A DNA stretch of 35,227 nt. It comes from a virus. Positions 1-7,632 of the stretch are shown here, piece by piece (positions within the stretch are counted from its first letter, which is position 1; each line of letters opens with the position of its first letter). Position numbers and translations under genes: made by a program. The notes under the pieces are model-generated. The model was given only the letters and a program-made list of their open reading frames with translations, was not told the origin of the DNA and ran no database searches. The DNA lies in IMG/VR virus record IMGVR_UViG_3300045141_000031, positions 1-35,227 of that record, one strand, 5' to 3'.

Positions 1-38
1 TGGCGCGTGTCGTGTTCGTAAGGGTGCGCGAGCCGTGA
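1..38 (+). CDS. 3' end of an upstream gene (product unknown)
   Basis: An open frame enters from the left edge (codons from position 3) and ends at a TGA at 36-38. It encodes only eleven visible residues, rich in Arg and Val, ending in REP. The stop overlaps the GTG start of the next gene as GTGA, the coupling style used throughout this operon, which supports it being a real gene end. By position just before the portal module it could be the large terminase subunit, but nothing visible proves that. Confidence 0.45.
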   Translation, partial: ARVVFVRVREP

Positions 39-247
39 TTGTTGCTGTAACTAGAGGCGAATGGATCTTCGTCGGCGTCGTTGCGTTCTTCGCCGTCCTC
101 TTGGTTCTCACGCTGTGGAGAGTTTCCATTCAGCCAAAGACTCGCGGCTGGCGCCTCGGACTGTATTTCGAGCGGGACATCAACGAAGAAGATCCCGCTG
201 ACGCAGAAACTGCAATCTGGCCTAGTCAGGAGAAGCCAAATGAATGA
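35..247 (+). CDS. Small single-pass membrane protein
   Basis: A 70-residue protein starting at a GTG that overlaps the previous stop. Residues about 10-29 form one hydrophobic segment (WIFVGVVAFFAVLLVLTLW) followed by a basic stretch (KTRGWR) and an acidic tail rich in Asp and Glu, so a membrane anchor with a cytoplasmic C-terminus is likely. It overlaps the next small membrane gene by eight bases, and the pair sits just before the portal. The family is not recognised. A role in lysis or head assembly at the membrane is possible but unproven. Confidence 0.65.
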   Translation: MIVAVTRGEWIFVGVVAFFAVLLVLTLWRVSIQPKTRGWRLGLYFERDINEEDPADAETAIWPSQEKPNE

Positions 248-428
248 GAAAATTGCCTATGTCGCGAAGGCTGTCACCGGTGCGATAGTTGCCGCTTTGA
301 CTGCAGCTTCGGTCGGCGCTGATGACGGTCACTTCAGCTGGGCGGACGGGATCGCGACGGCCATCGCGTTCTTTGTCGGGTTCGGTGCAGTGTTCTCAGT
401 CCCCAATGGCGAGAAGCCGACTCCGTAA
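240..428 (+). CDS. Holin-like two-TM membrane protein
   Basis: A 62-residue protein whose ATG at 240 lies inside the end of the previous gene. The frame stays open further upstream, but this start gives a normal membrane-protein N-terminus (MNEKIAYVAK). Two hydrophobic segments (about residues 8-27 and 35-55) are separated by a short acidic turn (GADDGHFSWADG), and the end is hydrophilic (PNGEKP). Small proteins of this layout ending in a VPN-type tail are often annotated as holins in actinobacteriophages. That label is inferred from topology and size only. No endolysin gene is adjacent, so a non-lytic role is possible. Confidence 0.6.
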   Translation: MNEKIAYVAKAVTGAIVAALTAASVGADDGHFSWADGIATAIAFFVGFGAVFSVPNGEKPTP

Positions 429-1850
429 ATGGCACCGCCAATCGTCAAGACGAATACCGGGTCACGCCCGCCGACGACTGAGCTCGGAGCGGTACAACAA
501 GGTGGCGTCGCACTCCCCGGTCTGCCGCCTTGGCGTAACTGGGTTGACACCGAGGAGTATGTCCCCGAGCTTGTGTGGCCAAACTCTGTCCGCACGTACG
601 AGCGCATGCGGTCAGACTCGCAGGTCTCGGCTCTGTTCCACGCAACCTCGATGGCTATTCGCCGCTTCAACTGGTACATCGATCCGAACGGCGCAGATGA
701 GGCGATGGTCACGAAGCTCTCCAAGGACTACAACCTGCCGATCCTCGGTGAGAAGGTGAACGAGCGTCTCCGCTCCAAGCGGCGGTTTGCGTTCGATCAG
801 CACCTGCGGAAGGCGATGATGGCCGGCATCTATGGCCACTACTACTTCGAGCAGGTGGGGGTCATTCAGCCGGATCGCATGTGGCACTTGACGAAGCTCG
901 CCGAGCGGCCTCCCCGGACCATCATGGACTTCCGTGTCGCAGATGACGGTGGCCTGATCTCAATCATCCAGAACGTGTCGAACGGGACACTGGGCATGGG
1001 CCTGCTACCGGAGATCCCGATTGACAGGCTGGTCGGCTATGTCTGGGAGCAGGAAGGCGCGAACTGGGCCGGTCGGTCGTGGCTGCGAGACATCTACAAG
1101 AACTGGGTCGTCAAGGATCGCCTGATCCGCATCGACGCCGTGAACCATGAACGGGCAGGCGGCGTCCCGTACATCGAGGCGCATCCAGGCGCGACCTACG
1201 ACGAGATCAAGCAGTTGAACGAAATGGCCAAGGGATTCCGGATCGGAGACACCAGCGGTGGCGCCGTTCCCTCGGGCGCGAAACTCAGCGTTGCCAAGGG
1301 TACGAACAGCAGCGTCGTGGATTCAATCAAGTATCACGACGAGGCGATGGCGCGTCGGTTCATGCTGATGGTTATGCAGCTTGGCTCGACGAACACCGGA
1401 TCTCGCGCCCTGGGCTCGACATTCATTGACTTTTGGGCGCACGGCCTCGCGGCTATCGCTCAGTGGTTCGCAGATACCTTCAATGAGCATGTCATTGAGG
1501 ATGATGTTGATTGGAACTTCGGCGAAGATGTCGATCAAGTTCCGATCTTGGGATACGAGTACGATCCTGAGTTCGTCGCCACCGACCTCGCCAACATGGT
1601 GAAGTCACAGGCACTCGTCATGGACGACGAACTGGAGGCGTACGTTCGCAAGGAGATGGGGCTGCCTGACAAGGATCCTGCCACGGCGAGGCCACTTGTG
1701 GTCGCTCAGCCTGGCGAAGGCGGCTCATCAGGTCCCGGTTCTGTGTCCGGCGATGGCGACACTACCGGGGTCAAGGCGTCGGCGGGGGATGCCAGGGTGC
1801 TCCCTCCAGCTGAACCCGCCGACGTACCTACAACGATGGAGGAGGGCTAA
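429..1850 (+). CDS. Portal protein
   Basis: A 473-residue protein beginning directly after the preceding stop. Its size, its place ahead of protease, decoration and capsid genes, and its text fit a phage portal of the Mu gp29 / DUF935-like group. Recognisable segments are an N-terminal part with RMRSDSQVSALFHATSMAI (typical of portals: a step in which the residue after repeated sampling is followed by I.R..W), a central region with ERPPRTIMDF and AGRSWLRDIYKNWVVKD, and a C-terminal low-complexity tail rich in Gly, Ser and Pro. The portal forms the dodecameric ring at the DNA-packaging vertex. The gene ends in a TAATG overlap with the next start. Confidence 0.85.
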   Translation: MAPPIVKTNTGSRPPTTELGAVQQGGVALPGLPPWRNWVDTEEYVPELVWPNSVRTYERMRSDSQVSALFHATSMAIRRFNWYIDPNGADEAMVTKLSKDYNLPILGEKVNERLRSKRRFAFDQHLRKAMMAGIYGHYYFEQVGVIQPDRMWHLTKLAERPPRTIMDFRVADDGGLISIIQNVSNGTLGMGLLPEIPIDRLVGYVWEQEGANWAGRSWLRDIYKNWVVKDRLIRIDAVNHERAGGVPYIEAHPGATYDEIKQLNEMAKGFRIGDTSGGAVPSGAKLSVAKGTNSSVVDSIKYHDEAMARRFMLMVMQLGSTNTGSRALGSTFIDFWAHGLAAIAQWFADTFNEHVIEDDVDWNFGEDVDQVPILGYEYDPEFVATDLANMVKSQALVMDDELEAYVRKEMGLPDKDPATARPLVVAQPGEGGSSGPGSVSGDGDTTGVKASAGDARVLPPAEPADVPTTMEEG

Positions 1851-2314
1851 TGGCCCGCAGCAACAGTTCGATCAGAGGGGCGGGTGGCGTTCCAGCCGGT
1901 ATGGTGGACGTTCTCAGTCCTGCTCTGTCTGGCAGTCCTGACGTCATTGCGCAGCGGGCTGCGACGCTCGCCGCCCCTGGCATGTTCGCTGATCAGGCGA
2001 AGAAGGACGGCCTGGTTCCTGACAAGAACGTTGATCGCACGTCGCTCAGTCCGAGCTTCGTTGCGTCACCGAACTCCGGCGTCCATCCGCTCACCGTCCA
2101 GTTCACTGGCGCGACGACCGGGCACAATGTGGACACCTGGGATTGGGACTTCGGCGATGGTTCCGCTCATGGGACCACGCAGAACCCGTCGCATGTCTAC
2201 GCGAATGCCGGATCGTACACTGTCAAGCTCACCGTCGGACGTACCGGCACGCTTGGCGGAGTCACGCAGGATCTGGAGTCGGTAACCGTTCCTGGAGCGG
2301 TTGTCGCAACGTAG
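1850..2314 (+). CDS. PKD-domain protein, probable head-associated
   Basis: A 154-residue protein whose ATG overlaps the portal stop and is preceded by a strong Shine-Dalgarno (GGAGGAGGG). Residues about 65-150 form a PKD/Ig-like beta-sandwich: the core motif WDWDFGDGS and the later HVYANAGSYTVKLTV are diagnostic of that family. The N-terminal 60 residues are Ala, Gly and Ser rich with no signal peptide. PKD domains mediate surface protein-protein or glycan contacts, and Ig-like modules often decorate phage heads. Location between portal and protease suggests a capsid ornament or vertex protein, which is inference. Confidence 0.7.
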   Translation: MARSNSSIRGAGGVPAGMVDVLSPALSGSPDVIAQRAATLAAPGMFADQAKKDGLVPDKNVDRTSLSPSFVASPNSGVHPLTVQFTGATTGHNVDTWDWDFGDGSAHGTTQNPSHVYANAGSYTVKLTVGRTGTLGGVTQDLESVTVPGAVVAT

Positions 2315-2316
2315 TC

Positions 2317-3849
2317 ATGGGCAAAATCCTGGCAGCCGCTACGACCGACCCCTACCAAGATGGGGACGGTGTGTGGCGGGTCGATGGGGTTGAGATCTGC
2401 TCGACGGGGATCGAGTACAAGTTGGCGACTGGTCCGAAGACCTTCACGGCTGACATGCTAGCCGATGCAGTGAAGGCCGCGAATGACGACGTAGCCGTCA
2501 ACTCTCCTCGCATCAAGCTCGGGCACGGATCGAAATACAACGAAGTCCTCATCGGAGACGCGGAGCAGGCATTTGGTCGTGTCGAGAACCTACGACTGTC
2601 TACGAACAAGCAGACGATCTTGGGTGACTATGTCGGCACGCCCGAGTGGCTGGCCAAGGTTCTGCCGGTGGCCTATCCGTCGCGCTCGATTGAGGGTCAA
2701 ACTGACGTCGAGACCGTGACCGGCAAGCAGTACGAACTCGTCATCACCGCTGTGTCGCTGCTCGGCGTGACATGGCCAGGCGTTTCCGTTCTGGAAGACC
2801 TACCAATGTGGTACGGGTCGGAAGTTCCTGACGGAGTTGAAATCGACATGGCGGATGAGATCGCCGCTGGAGGAGGGATGAACTTCAAAAGCAAGAAGGA
2901 GTTTGAGGCGGCGGTCGATGTCTCGTTGATCCGCCGGCAGTTCTACAACGCCGGACCAGGCGCTGAGAACTGGCAGTATTGGATCCGTGGTGAGCGGTTC
3001 GATAGCTCCGAGGGATTCAACATCATCGTTGACACCGGTGATGGTTCTTTGTCGCGCTATCCGGTCGAAGTGGATGGAAGCGATGTCACTTTCGGGGATC
3101 CGGTCATCGTGACGGAGGAGTACCCCGACAAGGCGATGGCGGCTACGGCCGTGCTCGCCGGGATGGCCATTGTCGATTCGGAGATGGTCGTCTATGCATC
3201 CAGGGCAGAGAGCCCTGATCAACCGACCAGGGAGGAGCCACAGATGGACGAGGCAACTCGTCTCGCGTTGGCCGCCAAGCTAGGTCTGCCCGAGGATGCC
3301 ACCGAGGGCCAGATCAACGCGAAGATGGCCGAGCAGGTCATGGCCTCCGAACCCGCTCCCAACGAGGGAGAGGGTGAGGGCGAAGGCGAAGGTGAAGGCG
3401 AAGGTGAAGGCAACGGCGAGGGTGAAGGCGAAGGCAATGGCGCTGAAGGCGTCGAGGCCGGAACCACCGTCACGCTCGACCGTGCGACCTTTGATCGGAT
3501 CAAGGCCGGCAGCGATGCCGCCCTGGAGCACGAGAAGGATCGCAAGAAGACACGCATCGCGGATGCCGTGAACGCGGCGGTGGATGACGGTCGCATCCCG
3601 CCCGCTCGCCGCGAGCACTGGACGAAGCTGCTGGCTGCAGACTTCGACGGTGCCAAGGTCACGCTGGACGGTCTGGAGCCGGGACTTGTTCCCGTCTCGG
3701 AGCGCGGATCGGCTGGCGGAGACAATGAGGGAATCCAGGGCGGTGAGGGCGCTTCTGTTGGTCTGCCCGAGGCCTGGTTCCCCGAGATCCCTGCGATCAG
3801 AGCGCAAGCTGCTCCTGGTCGCTTGGTGACACAGGCAAAGGAGGGCTAA
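2317..3849 (+). CDS. Head maturation protease/scaffold-like protein
   Basis: A 510-residue protein starting at the ATG at 2317, two bases after the previous stop; the open frame extends upstream but overlaps the PKD gene. The N-terminal about 180 residues resemble the Mu I-type head protease of portal-linked modules (PRIKLGHGS, AFGRVENLRL, ILGDYVGTPEWLAKVLP, YPSRSIEG). A middle section (about 190-300) is unassigned. Then comes a hexanucleotide-encoded Glu-Gly repeat, a charged helical stretch and a C-terminal tail, which fits a protease fused to scaffold as in Mu I/Z. Catalytic residues could not be assigned with certainty. Confidence 0.65.
   Translation: MGKILAAATTDPYQDGDGVWRVDGVEICSTGIEYKLATGPKTFTADMLADAVKAANDDVAVNSPRIKLGHGSKYNEVLIGDAEQAFGRVENLRLSTNKQTILGDYVGTPEWLAKVLPVAYPSRSIEGQTDVETVTGKQYELVITAVSLLGVTWPGVSVLEDLPMWYGSEVPDGVEIDMADEIAAGGGMNFKSKKEFEAAVDVSLIRRQFYNAGPGAENWQYWIRGERFDSSEGFNIIVDTGDGSLSRYPVEVDGSDVTFGDPVIVTEEYPDKAMAATAVLAGMAIVDSEMVVYASRAESPDQPTREEPQMDEATRLALAAKLGLPEDATEGQINAKMAEQVMASEPAPNEGEGEGEGEGEGEGEGNGEGEGEGNGAEGVEAGTTVTLDRATFDRIKAGSDAALEHEKDRKKTRIADAVNAAVDDGRIPPARREHWTKLLAADFDGAKVTLDGLEPGLVPVSERGSAGGDNEGIQGGEGASVGLPEAWFPEIPAIRAQAAPGRLVTQAKEG
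3364..3450 (+). repeat. Hexanucleotide GGYGAR tandem repeat encoding Glu-Gly
   Basis: About a dozen imperfect copies of GGYGAR run in frame within the protease/scaffold gene and encode alternating Gly and Glu with occasional Asn. Such a tract forms a flexible, highly acidic linker between the protease-like and scaffold-like halves. Simple repeats of this kind can change copy number by replication slippage in multiples of two codons without breaking the frame. Confidence 0.85.
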
Positions 3850-3852
3850 GGG

Positions 3853-4281
3853 ATGGCAAACGATCTCATCCCGTACAAGCGGCCAGGTGAAGACGTCACT
3901 GGGATCGCACAGGCTGCGATCACTGGCAAGCGGTGCGTTCAGATCTCGGCTGCGAAGGACAACCCGACAGAGGGGCTCGACGCCGATGCCGGCGGTAACC
4001 TCTACAAGGTTGGCCACCCGAACGTGGGCGGCAGGGCGCTGGGCGCAGGCAAGCGCGTCTTTGGCGTCGCCAAGTACGACGCTGTGAGTGGGGCAAAGGT
4101 CGGCATCGTTCGCGCCGGCATTGTGCCGATCACCACGAGCGGCGCGATCAATGCCGGTGTTGAGGTTCAGGTCGCGGCGGATGGCACCGTCGTCACCCTC
4201 ACCGCCGGTACCCCGATCGGTCTCTGCTGCAACGATGCCCTCTTGGGTGCCGATGCCGAGATCGCCCTGTACGAGAACTAG
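3853..4281 (+). CDS. Capsid decoration protein, DUF2190-like
   Basis: A 142-residue protein just before the major capsid gene. Its text matches small head-decoration proteins of the DUF2190 type: KRPGEDVTGIAQAAITGKRCV at the N-terminus, repeated short beta strands with Gly turns, KVGIVRAGIVPITTSGAI in the middle and GTPIGLCCNDA near the end. These proteins bind the outside of the assembled shell and stabilise it. No signal peptide or membrane segment is visible. The stop codon is embedded in the Shine-Dalgarno of the capsid gene. Confidence 0.7.
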   Translation: MANDLIPYKRPGEDVTGIAQAAITGKRCVQISAAKDNPTEGLDADAGGNLYKVGHPNVGGRALGAGKRVFGVAKYDAVSGAKVGIVRAGIVPITTSGAINAGVEVQVAADGTVVTLTAGTPIGLCCNDALLGADAEIALYEN

Positions 4282-4290
4282 GGAGGAGGA
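4281..4290 (+). promoter_or_regulatory. Strong ribosome binding site of the major capsid gene
   Basis: GGGAGGAGGA, directly after the decoration-gene stop, lies two bases upstream of the capsid ATG. It contains the anti-Shine-Dalgarno complement AGGAGG with optimal spacing and is the purest such site seen in the late operon, as expected for the most abundant virion protein. Confidence 0.8.
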
Positions 4291-4292
4291 AC

Positions 4293-5267
4293 ATGAAGGT
4301 CAAGTCCGACATCGTTTGGATTCCTGGCCAGCCTGGGATCCTCCGCGCGGGTGGGGCGATTGAAGCTCAGTACTCCAACCCGGTTGCTCATCCGCTCGGT
4401 CCGCCGACCGTCAGTGGAACGCTCATCACTGTCGATACGGCCCTCAACTCCCCCACACGTGTCACGCGTACGCTGATGGACCTCACGCTCCAGAGGTTCT
4501 TCGCCGACCGCGTGTTCTCAAGTGGTGGAGGGGTCACCGGTGGAGCGGTCATCTACGACGAGCTTCTCGCCAACGATCTGTACTCTGATCGTGACATCGA
4601 GAAGGTCGGTCCTGGTGACGAGTTCCCGCTCATCACTTCTAGCCGCCGCGCACCGAAGGTCGCGGAAGTGGAGAAGTGGGGCGGCAAGTTCTTCGTCACC
4701 GTGGAAGCCCGTGACCGCAACGATGTGTCCGTGTTCGTCCGTAACACCCGGATGCTCGCGAACACCATCGTCCGCAAGATCAACCAGAAGGCCGTCGCGA
4801 CTCTGGAGGCCGCAGTTCAGGCTTCTCCGAACCGCGTCGTGACCGGGAACAACTGGAGCACGGTCGTCACTGCCGGCTCCGGCGCCAGCAACTCCAACGT
4901 GTGGCCTGGGTACGACATGGCCCGCGCGCAGACCATCGCGGAGACGGAGGAACTGGGCATCGTGTACGATCTGTGGATCATGGCCCCGCAGGAGTACCTG
5001 CAGCTGGCCCGGATCTACGGCAACTTCCTCAACGACCTGCTCGCGTCGATGGGGCTCAGTGTGTTCGTGTCGAACCGCGTTACGCCTGGCACGGCATACG
5101 TCGTTCAGGAGGGGCAGGTCGGCCAGATGCGGGTCGAGCAGCCGCTCGCAACCGAGCAGTGGTATGAGCAGGAGACGCAGCGCTACTGGACACAGTCCAG
5201 CGTCCGTCCGCTCATGTTCTGCGACAACCGCTTCGCCGTCCTGAAGTTCATCGGACTCGCGGGCTAG
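4293..5267 (+). CDS. Major capsid protein
   Basis: A 324-residue protein behind the strongest ribosome binding site in the operon. It has the length and layout of HK97-fold major capsid proteins in Mu/DUF2190-type modules: an N-terminal arm, a beta-rich E-loop region (VGPGDEFPLITSS), a long spine helix (about residues 145-175, VFVRNTRMLANTIVRKINQKA), and a C-terminal P-domain/A-domain segment ending in VRPLMFCDNRFAVLKF. The following small genes are connector-like, fitting the capsid position. The specific fold is inferred from context and pattern rather than from a search. Confidence 0.85.
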   Translation: MKVKSDIVWIPGQPGILRAGGAIEAQYSNPVAHPLGPPTVSGTLITVDTALNSPTRVTRTLMDLTLQRFFADRVFSSGGGVTGGAVIYDELLANDLYSDRDIEKVGPGDEFPLITSSRRAPKVAEVEKWGGKFFVTVEARDRNDVSVFVRNTRMLANTIVRKINQKAVATLEAAVQASPNRVVTGNNWSTVVTAGSGASNSNVWPGYDMARAQTIAETEELGIVYDLWIMAPQEYLQLARIYGNFLNDLLASMGLSVFVSNRVTPGTAYVVQEGQVGQMRVEQPLATEQWYEQETQRYWTQSSVRPLMFCDNRFAVLKFIGLAG

Positions 5268-5277
5268 GAGGAGGGAC

Positions 5278-5811
5278 ATGTCTGAACAGAGTCTCTATGG
5301 CCAGCCTGCAGTGGCTGCAACGCTGGACGAGTACGAAGCCCCCGATGAGTACAGTGGGCAGGGAGACAGTCGCATCGTTCGCGATCTCCTGTTCTCGTAC
5401 ATGTCGGAGGTCAAGGACCCATCCGGTAACTCCGTTCTGGAGCCCGTCAACGTGCCTCGCGGTACGGAGTTGACGCTGGCCCAGATGGGCCTCATGGCCC
5501 AGGAGAAGGGGGAGCGCAATCATTCGTTCTACACGGACGATGAGCGCGAGGTCCTGGAAAGCGGTGGCAACCCTGAGGCCACGCCCACTGGTAGCGAAGG
5601 TGGCGTGTCCGAGATGGGCGAGTACGAGCTTGCCGAGTACATCGGGGGATCGAACCCCACCGGCAAGCCTCTCAACGTTGACGACACAATCGCGCTCGCA
5701 GGAGATGACAAGGATCTTGCTCATCGGATCCTGCAGGCCGAGAACGTCGCCACCGATGGCGACCCCCGCAAGGGTGTCGAGGTCGGGCTCACCGCCATCA
5801 TCGAGGGGTAG
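5278..5811 (+). CDS. Hypothetical head-region protein
   Basis: A 177-residue acidic protein preceded by a good ribosome binding site (GAGGAGGG). No family was recognised. It is soluble, with alternating acidic and Gly-rich stretches, several Asp/Glu-rich helices (EMGEYELAEYIGGSNP) and no membrane segment. The second half (about residues 110-160) could be a small helical domain resembling SAP/HeH-like folds (MGEYELAEYIGG...LNVDDTIALAG), which is tentative. Its place between capsid and connector genes suggests a virion or assembly role. Confidence 0.6.
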   Translation: MSEQSLYGQPAVAATLDEYEAPDEYSGQGDSRIVRDLLFSYMSEVKDPSGNSVLEPVNVPRGTELTLAQMGLMAQEKGERNHSFYTDDEREVLESGGNPEATPTGSEGGVSEMGEYELAEYIGGSNPTGKPLNVDDTIALAGDDKDLAHRILQAENVATDGDPRKGVEVGLTAIIEG

Positions 5812-5829
5812 GAAGGGGGCTGCTGAACG

Positions 5830-6300
5830 ATGCCAGTTGAAGACTACACTCCAACCGTCTCTGACGTCGGAGCAATCGACATTGCTCGTACTGTGGACGA
5901 TGTAGGTACGGAGACTGGCACGTTCAGCGATCCCGATACTCAAGGCAAGGGTGCGACTCGTCCGACGCAGACGCAATGCGAGATCCTGATCCAGAGGTCT
6001 CTGCAGGATGTAGCGCCGTTCTTGGGGACTGACATCCCCGAGGGCATGTTTGACGATGCGTCCAATCTTGTAGCTCTGCGAACAGCGATGTGGGTCGAGT
6101 TGACTTACTACGCGGCCGAGGTCGCGCAGAACCGTTCACCGTATCCCGAGTACAAAGCTCTCTTTGAGCAGCAACTCAAATCACTGTCCGGACAGATCGC
6201 CTCCGAGGAGGCAGGAGAAGATCCCGCCAACCAGCTTGGATACAACGGCCCTCAGTTCTCGTTCCCGCCCGCTGATGCCATGATGACGAGGCCGTTCTAG
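5830..6300 (+). CDS. Head-tail connector/adaptor protein
   Basis: A 156-residue, mostly alpha-helical protein in the position where head-completion adaptors (gp6/gp15-like) follow the capsid gene. The core runs TQTQCEILIQRSLQDVAPFLG, then LVALRTAMWVELTYYAAEVA, then YPEYKALFEQQLKSLSGQI, a helix-turn-helix-like bundle typical of adaptor proteins that bind below the portal. The C-terminus is Pro and Phe rich and probably extended. The TAG stop overlaps the GTG start of the next gene. Assignment is from context and secondary-structure pattern. Confidence 0.6.
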   Translation: MPVEDYTPTVSDVGAIDIARTVDDVGTETGTFSDPDTQGKGATRPTQTQCEILIQRSLQDVAPFLGTDIPEGMFDDASNLVALRTAMWVELTYYAAEVAQNRSPYPEYKALFEQQLKSLSGQIASEEAGEDPANQLGYNGPQFSFPPADAMMTRPF

Positions 6301-6785
6301 TGCCAGGCACGTACGCGCCCGGAACCGTCAGGGTTGTCGTCTTCGGAGAGACGCAGGTAGCCATGAGTCTTCGGCGCGGAGTATCCGCACTTGGAGATAT
6401 GAGTCCTGCGCTCAATACAGTAGCCGACGACATGATGTACGTCATTGAGAAGACGTTCACCGGTCAAGGTCGGCGCTATGGTGGCAGCTGGGCCGCGCTC
6501 GACGAGCAGACGATCAAGCGCAAGGCCGCGAAGGGACAGGATCCTCGGATCAATATTGCGACTGGCGCGATGATGCGCGCGTTCTCCCTTCGCGATAGCG
6601 AACACCAAATCTTGCATGTGTTGCCGCATAGCATCACTCTCGACTCCGATCTGGACTACCCTGGGTACATCCAGGACGGAACAGACAGGATGCCTGCACG
6701 TCCGTTCATCGAGTTCTATCCTCAAGACCGCAAGCTATGGGCAAAGATCTGTGCTGAGTATATCGCGGAGGCGATGAACCTCTGA
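6300..6785 (+). CDS. Virion morphogenesis protein, Mu gpG-like
   Basis: A 161-residue protein starting at GTG within the previous stop codon. It resembles the phage virion morphogenesis (tail completion) family: a helix with LNTVADDMMYVIEKTF, then the hallmark GGSWAALDEQTIKRKA, followed by TGAMMRAFSL, a beta hairpin, YPGYIQDGTDRMPARPFI and a C-terminal helix. The W..L...T...K and PARPF motifs are the recognisable family signature. Proteins of this group act at the head-tail junction. It ends in an ATGA-type overlap (TGATG) with the next gene. Confidence 0.75.
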   Translation: MPGTYAPGTVRVVVFGETQVAMSLRRGVSALGDMSPALNTVADDMMYVIEKTFTGQGRRYGGSWAALDEQTIKRKAAKGQDPRINIATGAMMRAFSLRDSEHQILHVLPHSITLDSDLDYPGYIQDGTDRMPARPFIEFYPQDRKLWAKICAEYIAEAMNL

Positions 6786-7426
6786 TGTCCATGCTCACTG
6801 ACGACATCTTCCGGCCGATCTTCGATGCGAGCGTCCTTGAGGAGGCAGTCATCGAGACTCTGCGTGCCTGGTACCCGACCTACATTCAGGAGATGGAACT
6901 TCAGCGCGGATGGGAGCGCGGCCGAATCCAATCTCCGAGAACGTACGGAACGCGCAACGAGTTCAATACGTTCCAGGACGAAGCTATGCCGGTAGTCATC
7001 GTTGTCTCGCCCGGTCTTGCGGATCCTGCGCGGGCGGACGGTGAGGGGAGGTACGTCGGTTGGTGGGCGCTTGGAGTCGGGATCGTCGCGAGGGCAAGCG
7101 ACGAGGAGAATACAAACAGAATCGCAAAAGTCTACGCGGCTGCAGCCCGAGCTATTCTCCTGCACAAGCAGGGTTTGGATGGCTCGTGGGCTTTCGGCGG
7201 CGTCGAGTGGGTTGACGAGAACTTCGCAGACATACCGACTGCCGAGCGCGAGAAGACGATCAAGAGCGCGCAGGTCATCTTTCGGGTCTGGGTCGATGAA
7301 CTCGTCACCAAGAATGCCGGGCCTGCTTACCCGGTAGCACCGGATCCGGATGTTCAACCGGGTACGGATTGGCCGGAAGTTGAGACGGCCGATGTCACCG
7401 TCAACGTTGTGGAGGAGGTCAGATGA
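6785..7426 (+). CDS. Tail terminator/completion-like protein
   Basis: A 213-residue protein whose ATG overlaps the preceding stop. Its N-terminal helices (VLEEAVIETLRAWYPTYIQE), the central beta strands (AMPVVIVVSP; YVGWWALGVGIVARA) and the helix IAKVYAAAARAILLHKQ, followed by further strands, fit the alpha/beta fold of tail-terminator proteins that cap the tube. The C-terminus has a Pro/Asp-rich linker and a VEEV tail. Position just before the sheath gene supports the call. No sequence signature is decisive. Confidence 0.55.
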   Translation: MSMLTDDIFRPIFDASVLEEAVIETLRAWYPTYIQEMELQRGWERGRIQSPRTYGTRNEFNTFQDEAMPVVIVVSPGLADPARADGEGRYVGWWALGVGIVARASDEENTNRIAKVYAAAARAILLHKQGLDGSWAFGGVEWVDENFADIPTAEREKTIKSAQVIFRVWVDELVTKNAGPAYPVAPDPDVQPGTDWPEVETADVTVNVVEEVR

Positions 7427-7629
7427 CCGAGTTCCGCTATGTCGGCGACCGAGCCGATGTGCTCGCGAACGGCCGTCCGGTTGAGCCCGGCGAGTTCGTG
7501 AAGCTGTCGGATGAGGACGAGTCCGACAATCAGGAGTTGATCGACACAGGGAAGCTCCTGAAGATCGAAGGCAAAGCTGCCGGCAGGCGTTCGCGCAAGC
7601 CTGGCAGCGAGGATACAGGAGAGGAGTAA
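7423..7629 (+). CDS. Small acidic protein before the tail sheath
   Basis: A 68-residue protein whose ATG forms an ATGA overlap with the previous stop. The first 45 residues form a compact beta-rich unit (FRYVGDRADVLANGRPVEPGEFVKL) of the kind seen in small phage head-tail proteins, followed by an acidic helix and a Lys/Arg-rich tail. It is directly upstream of the sheath gene. No function can be assigned. Confidence 0.6.
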   Translation: MTEFRYVGDRADVLANGRPVEPGEFVKLSDEDESDNQELIDTGKLLKIEGKAAGRRSRKPGSEDTGEE

Positions 7630-7632
7630 CGG

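Noticed and set aside
1-38. Calling the upstream gene end a terminase
   Set aside because: Only eleven residues are visible and none is diagnostic; position alone is not enough.
3280-4017. Long antisense frames over the Glu-Gly repeat and scaffold region
   Set aside because: They mirror the GGYGAR repeat and produce Ser/Pro or Ala/Phe repeats. The plus frame has the recognisable protease text.
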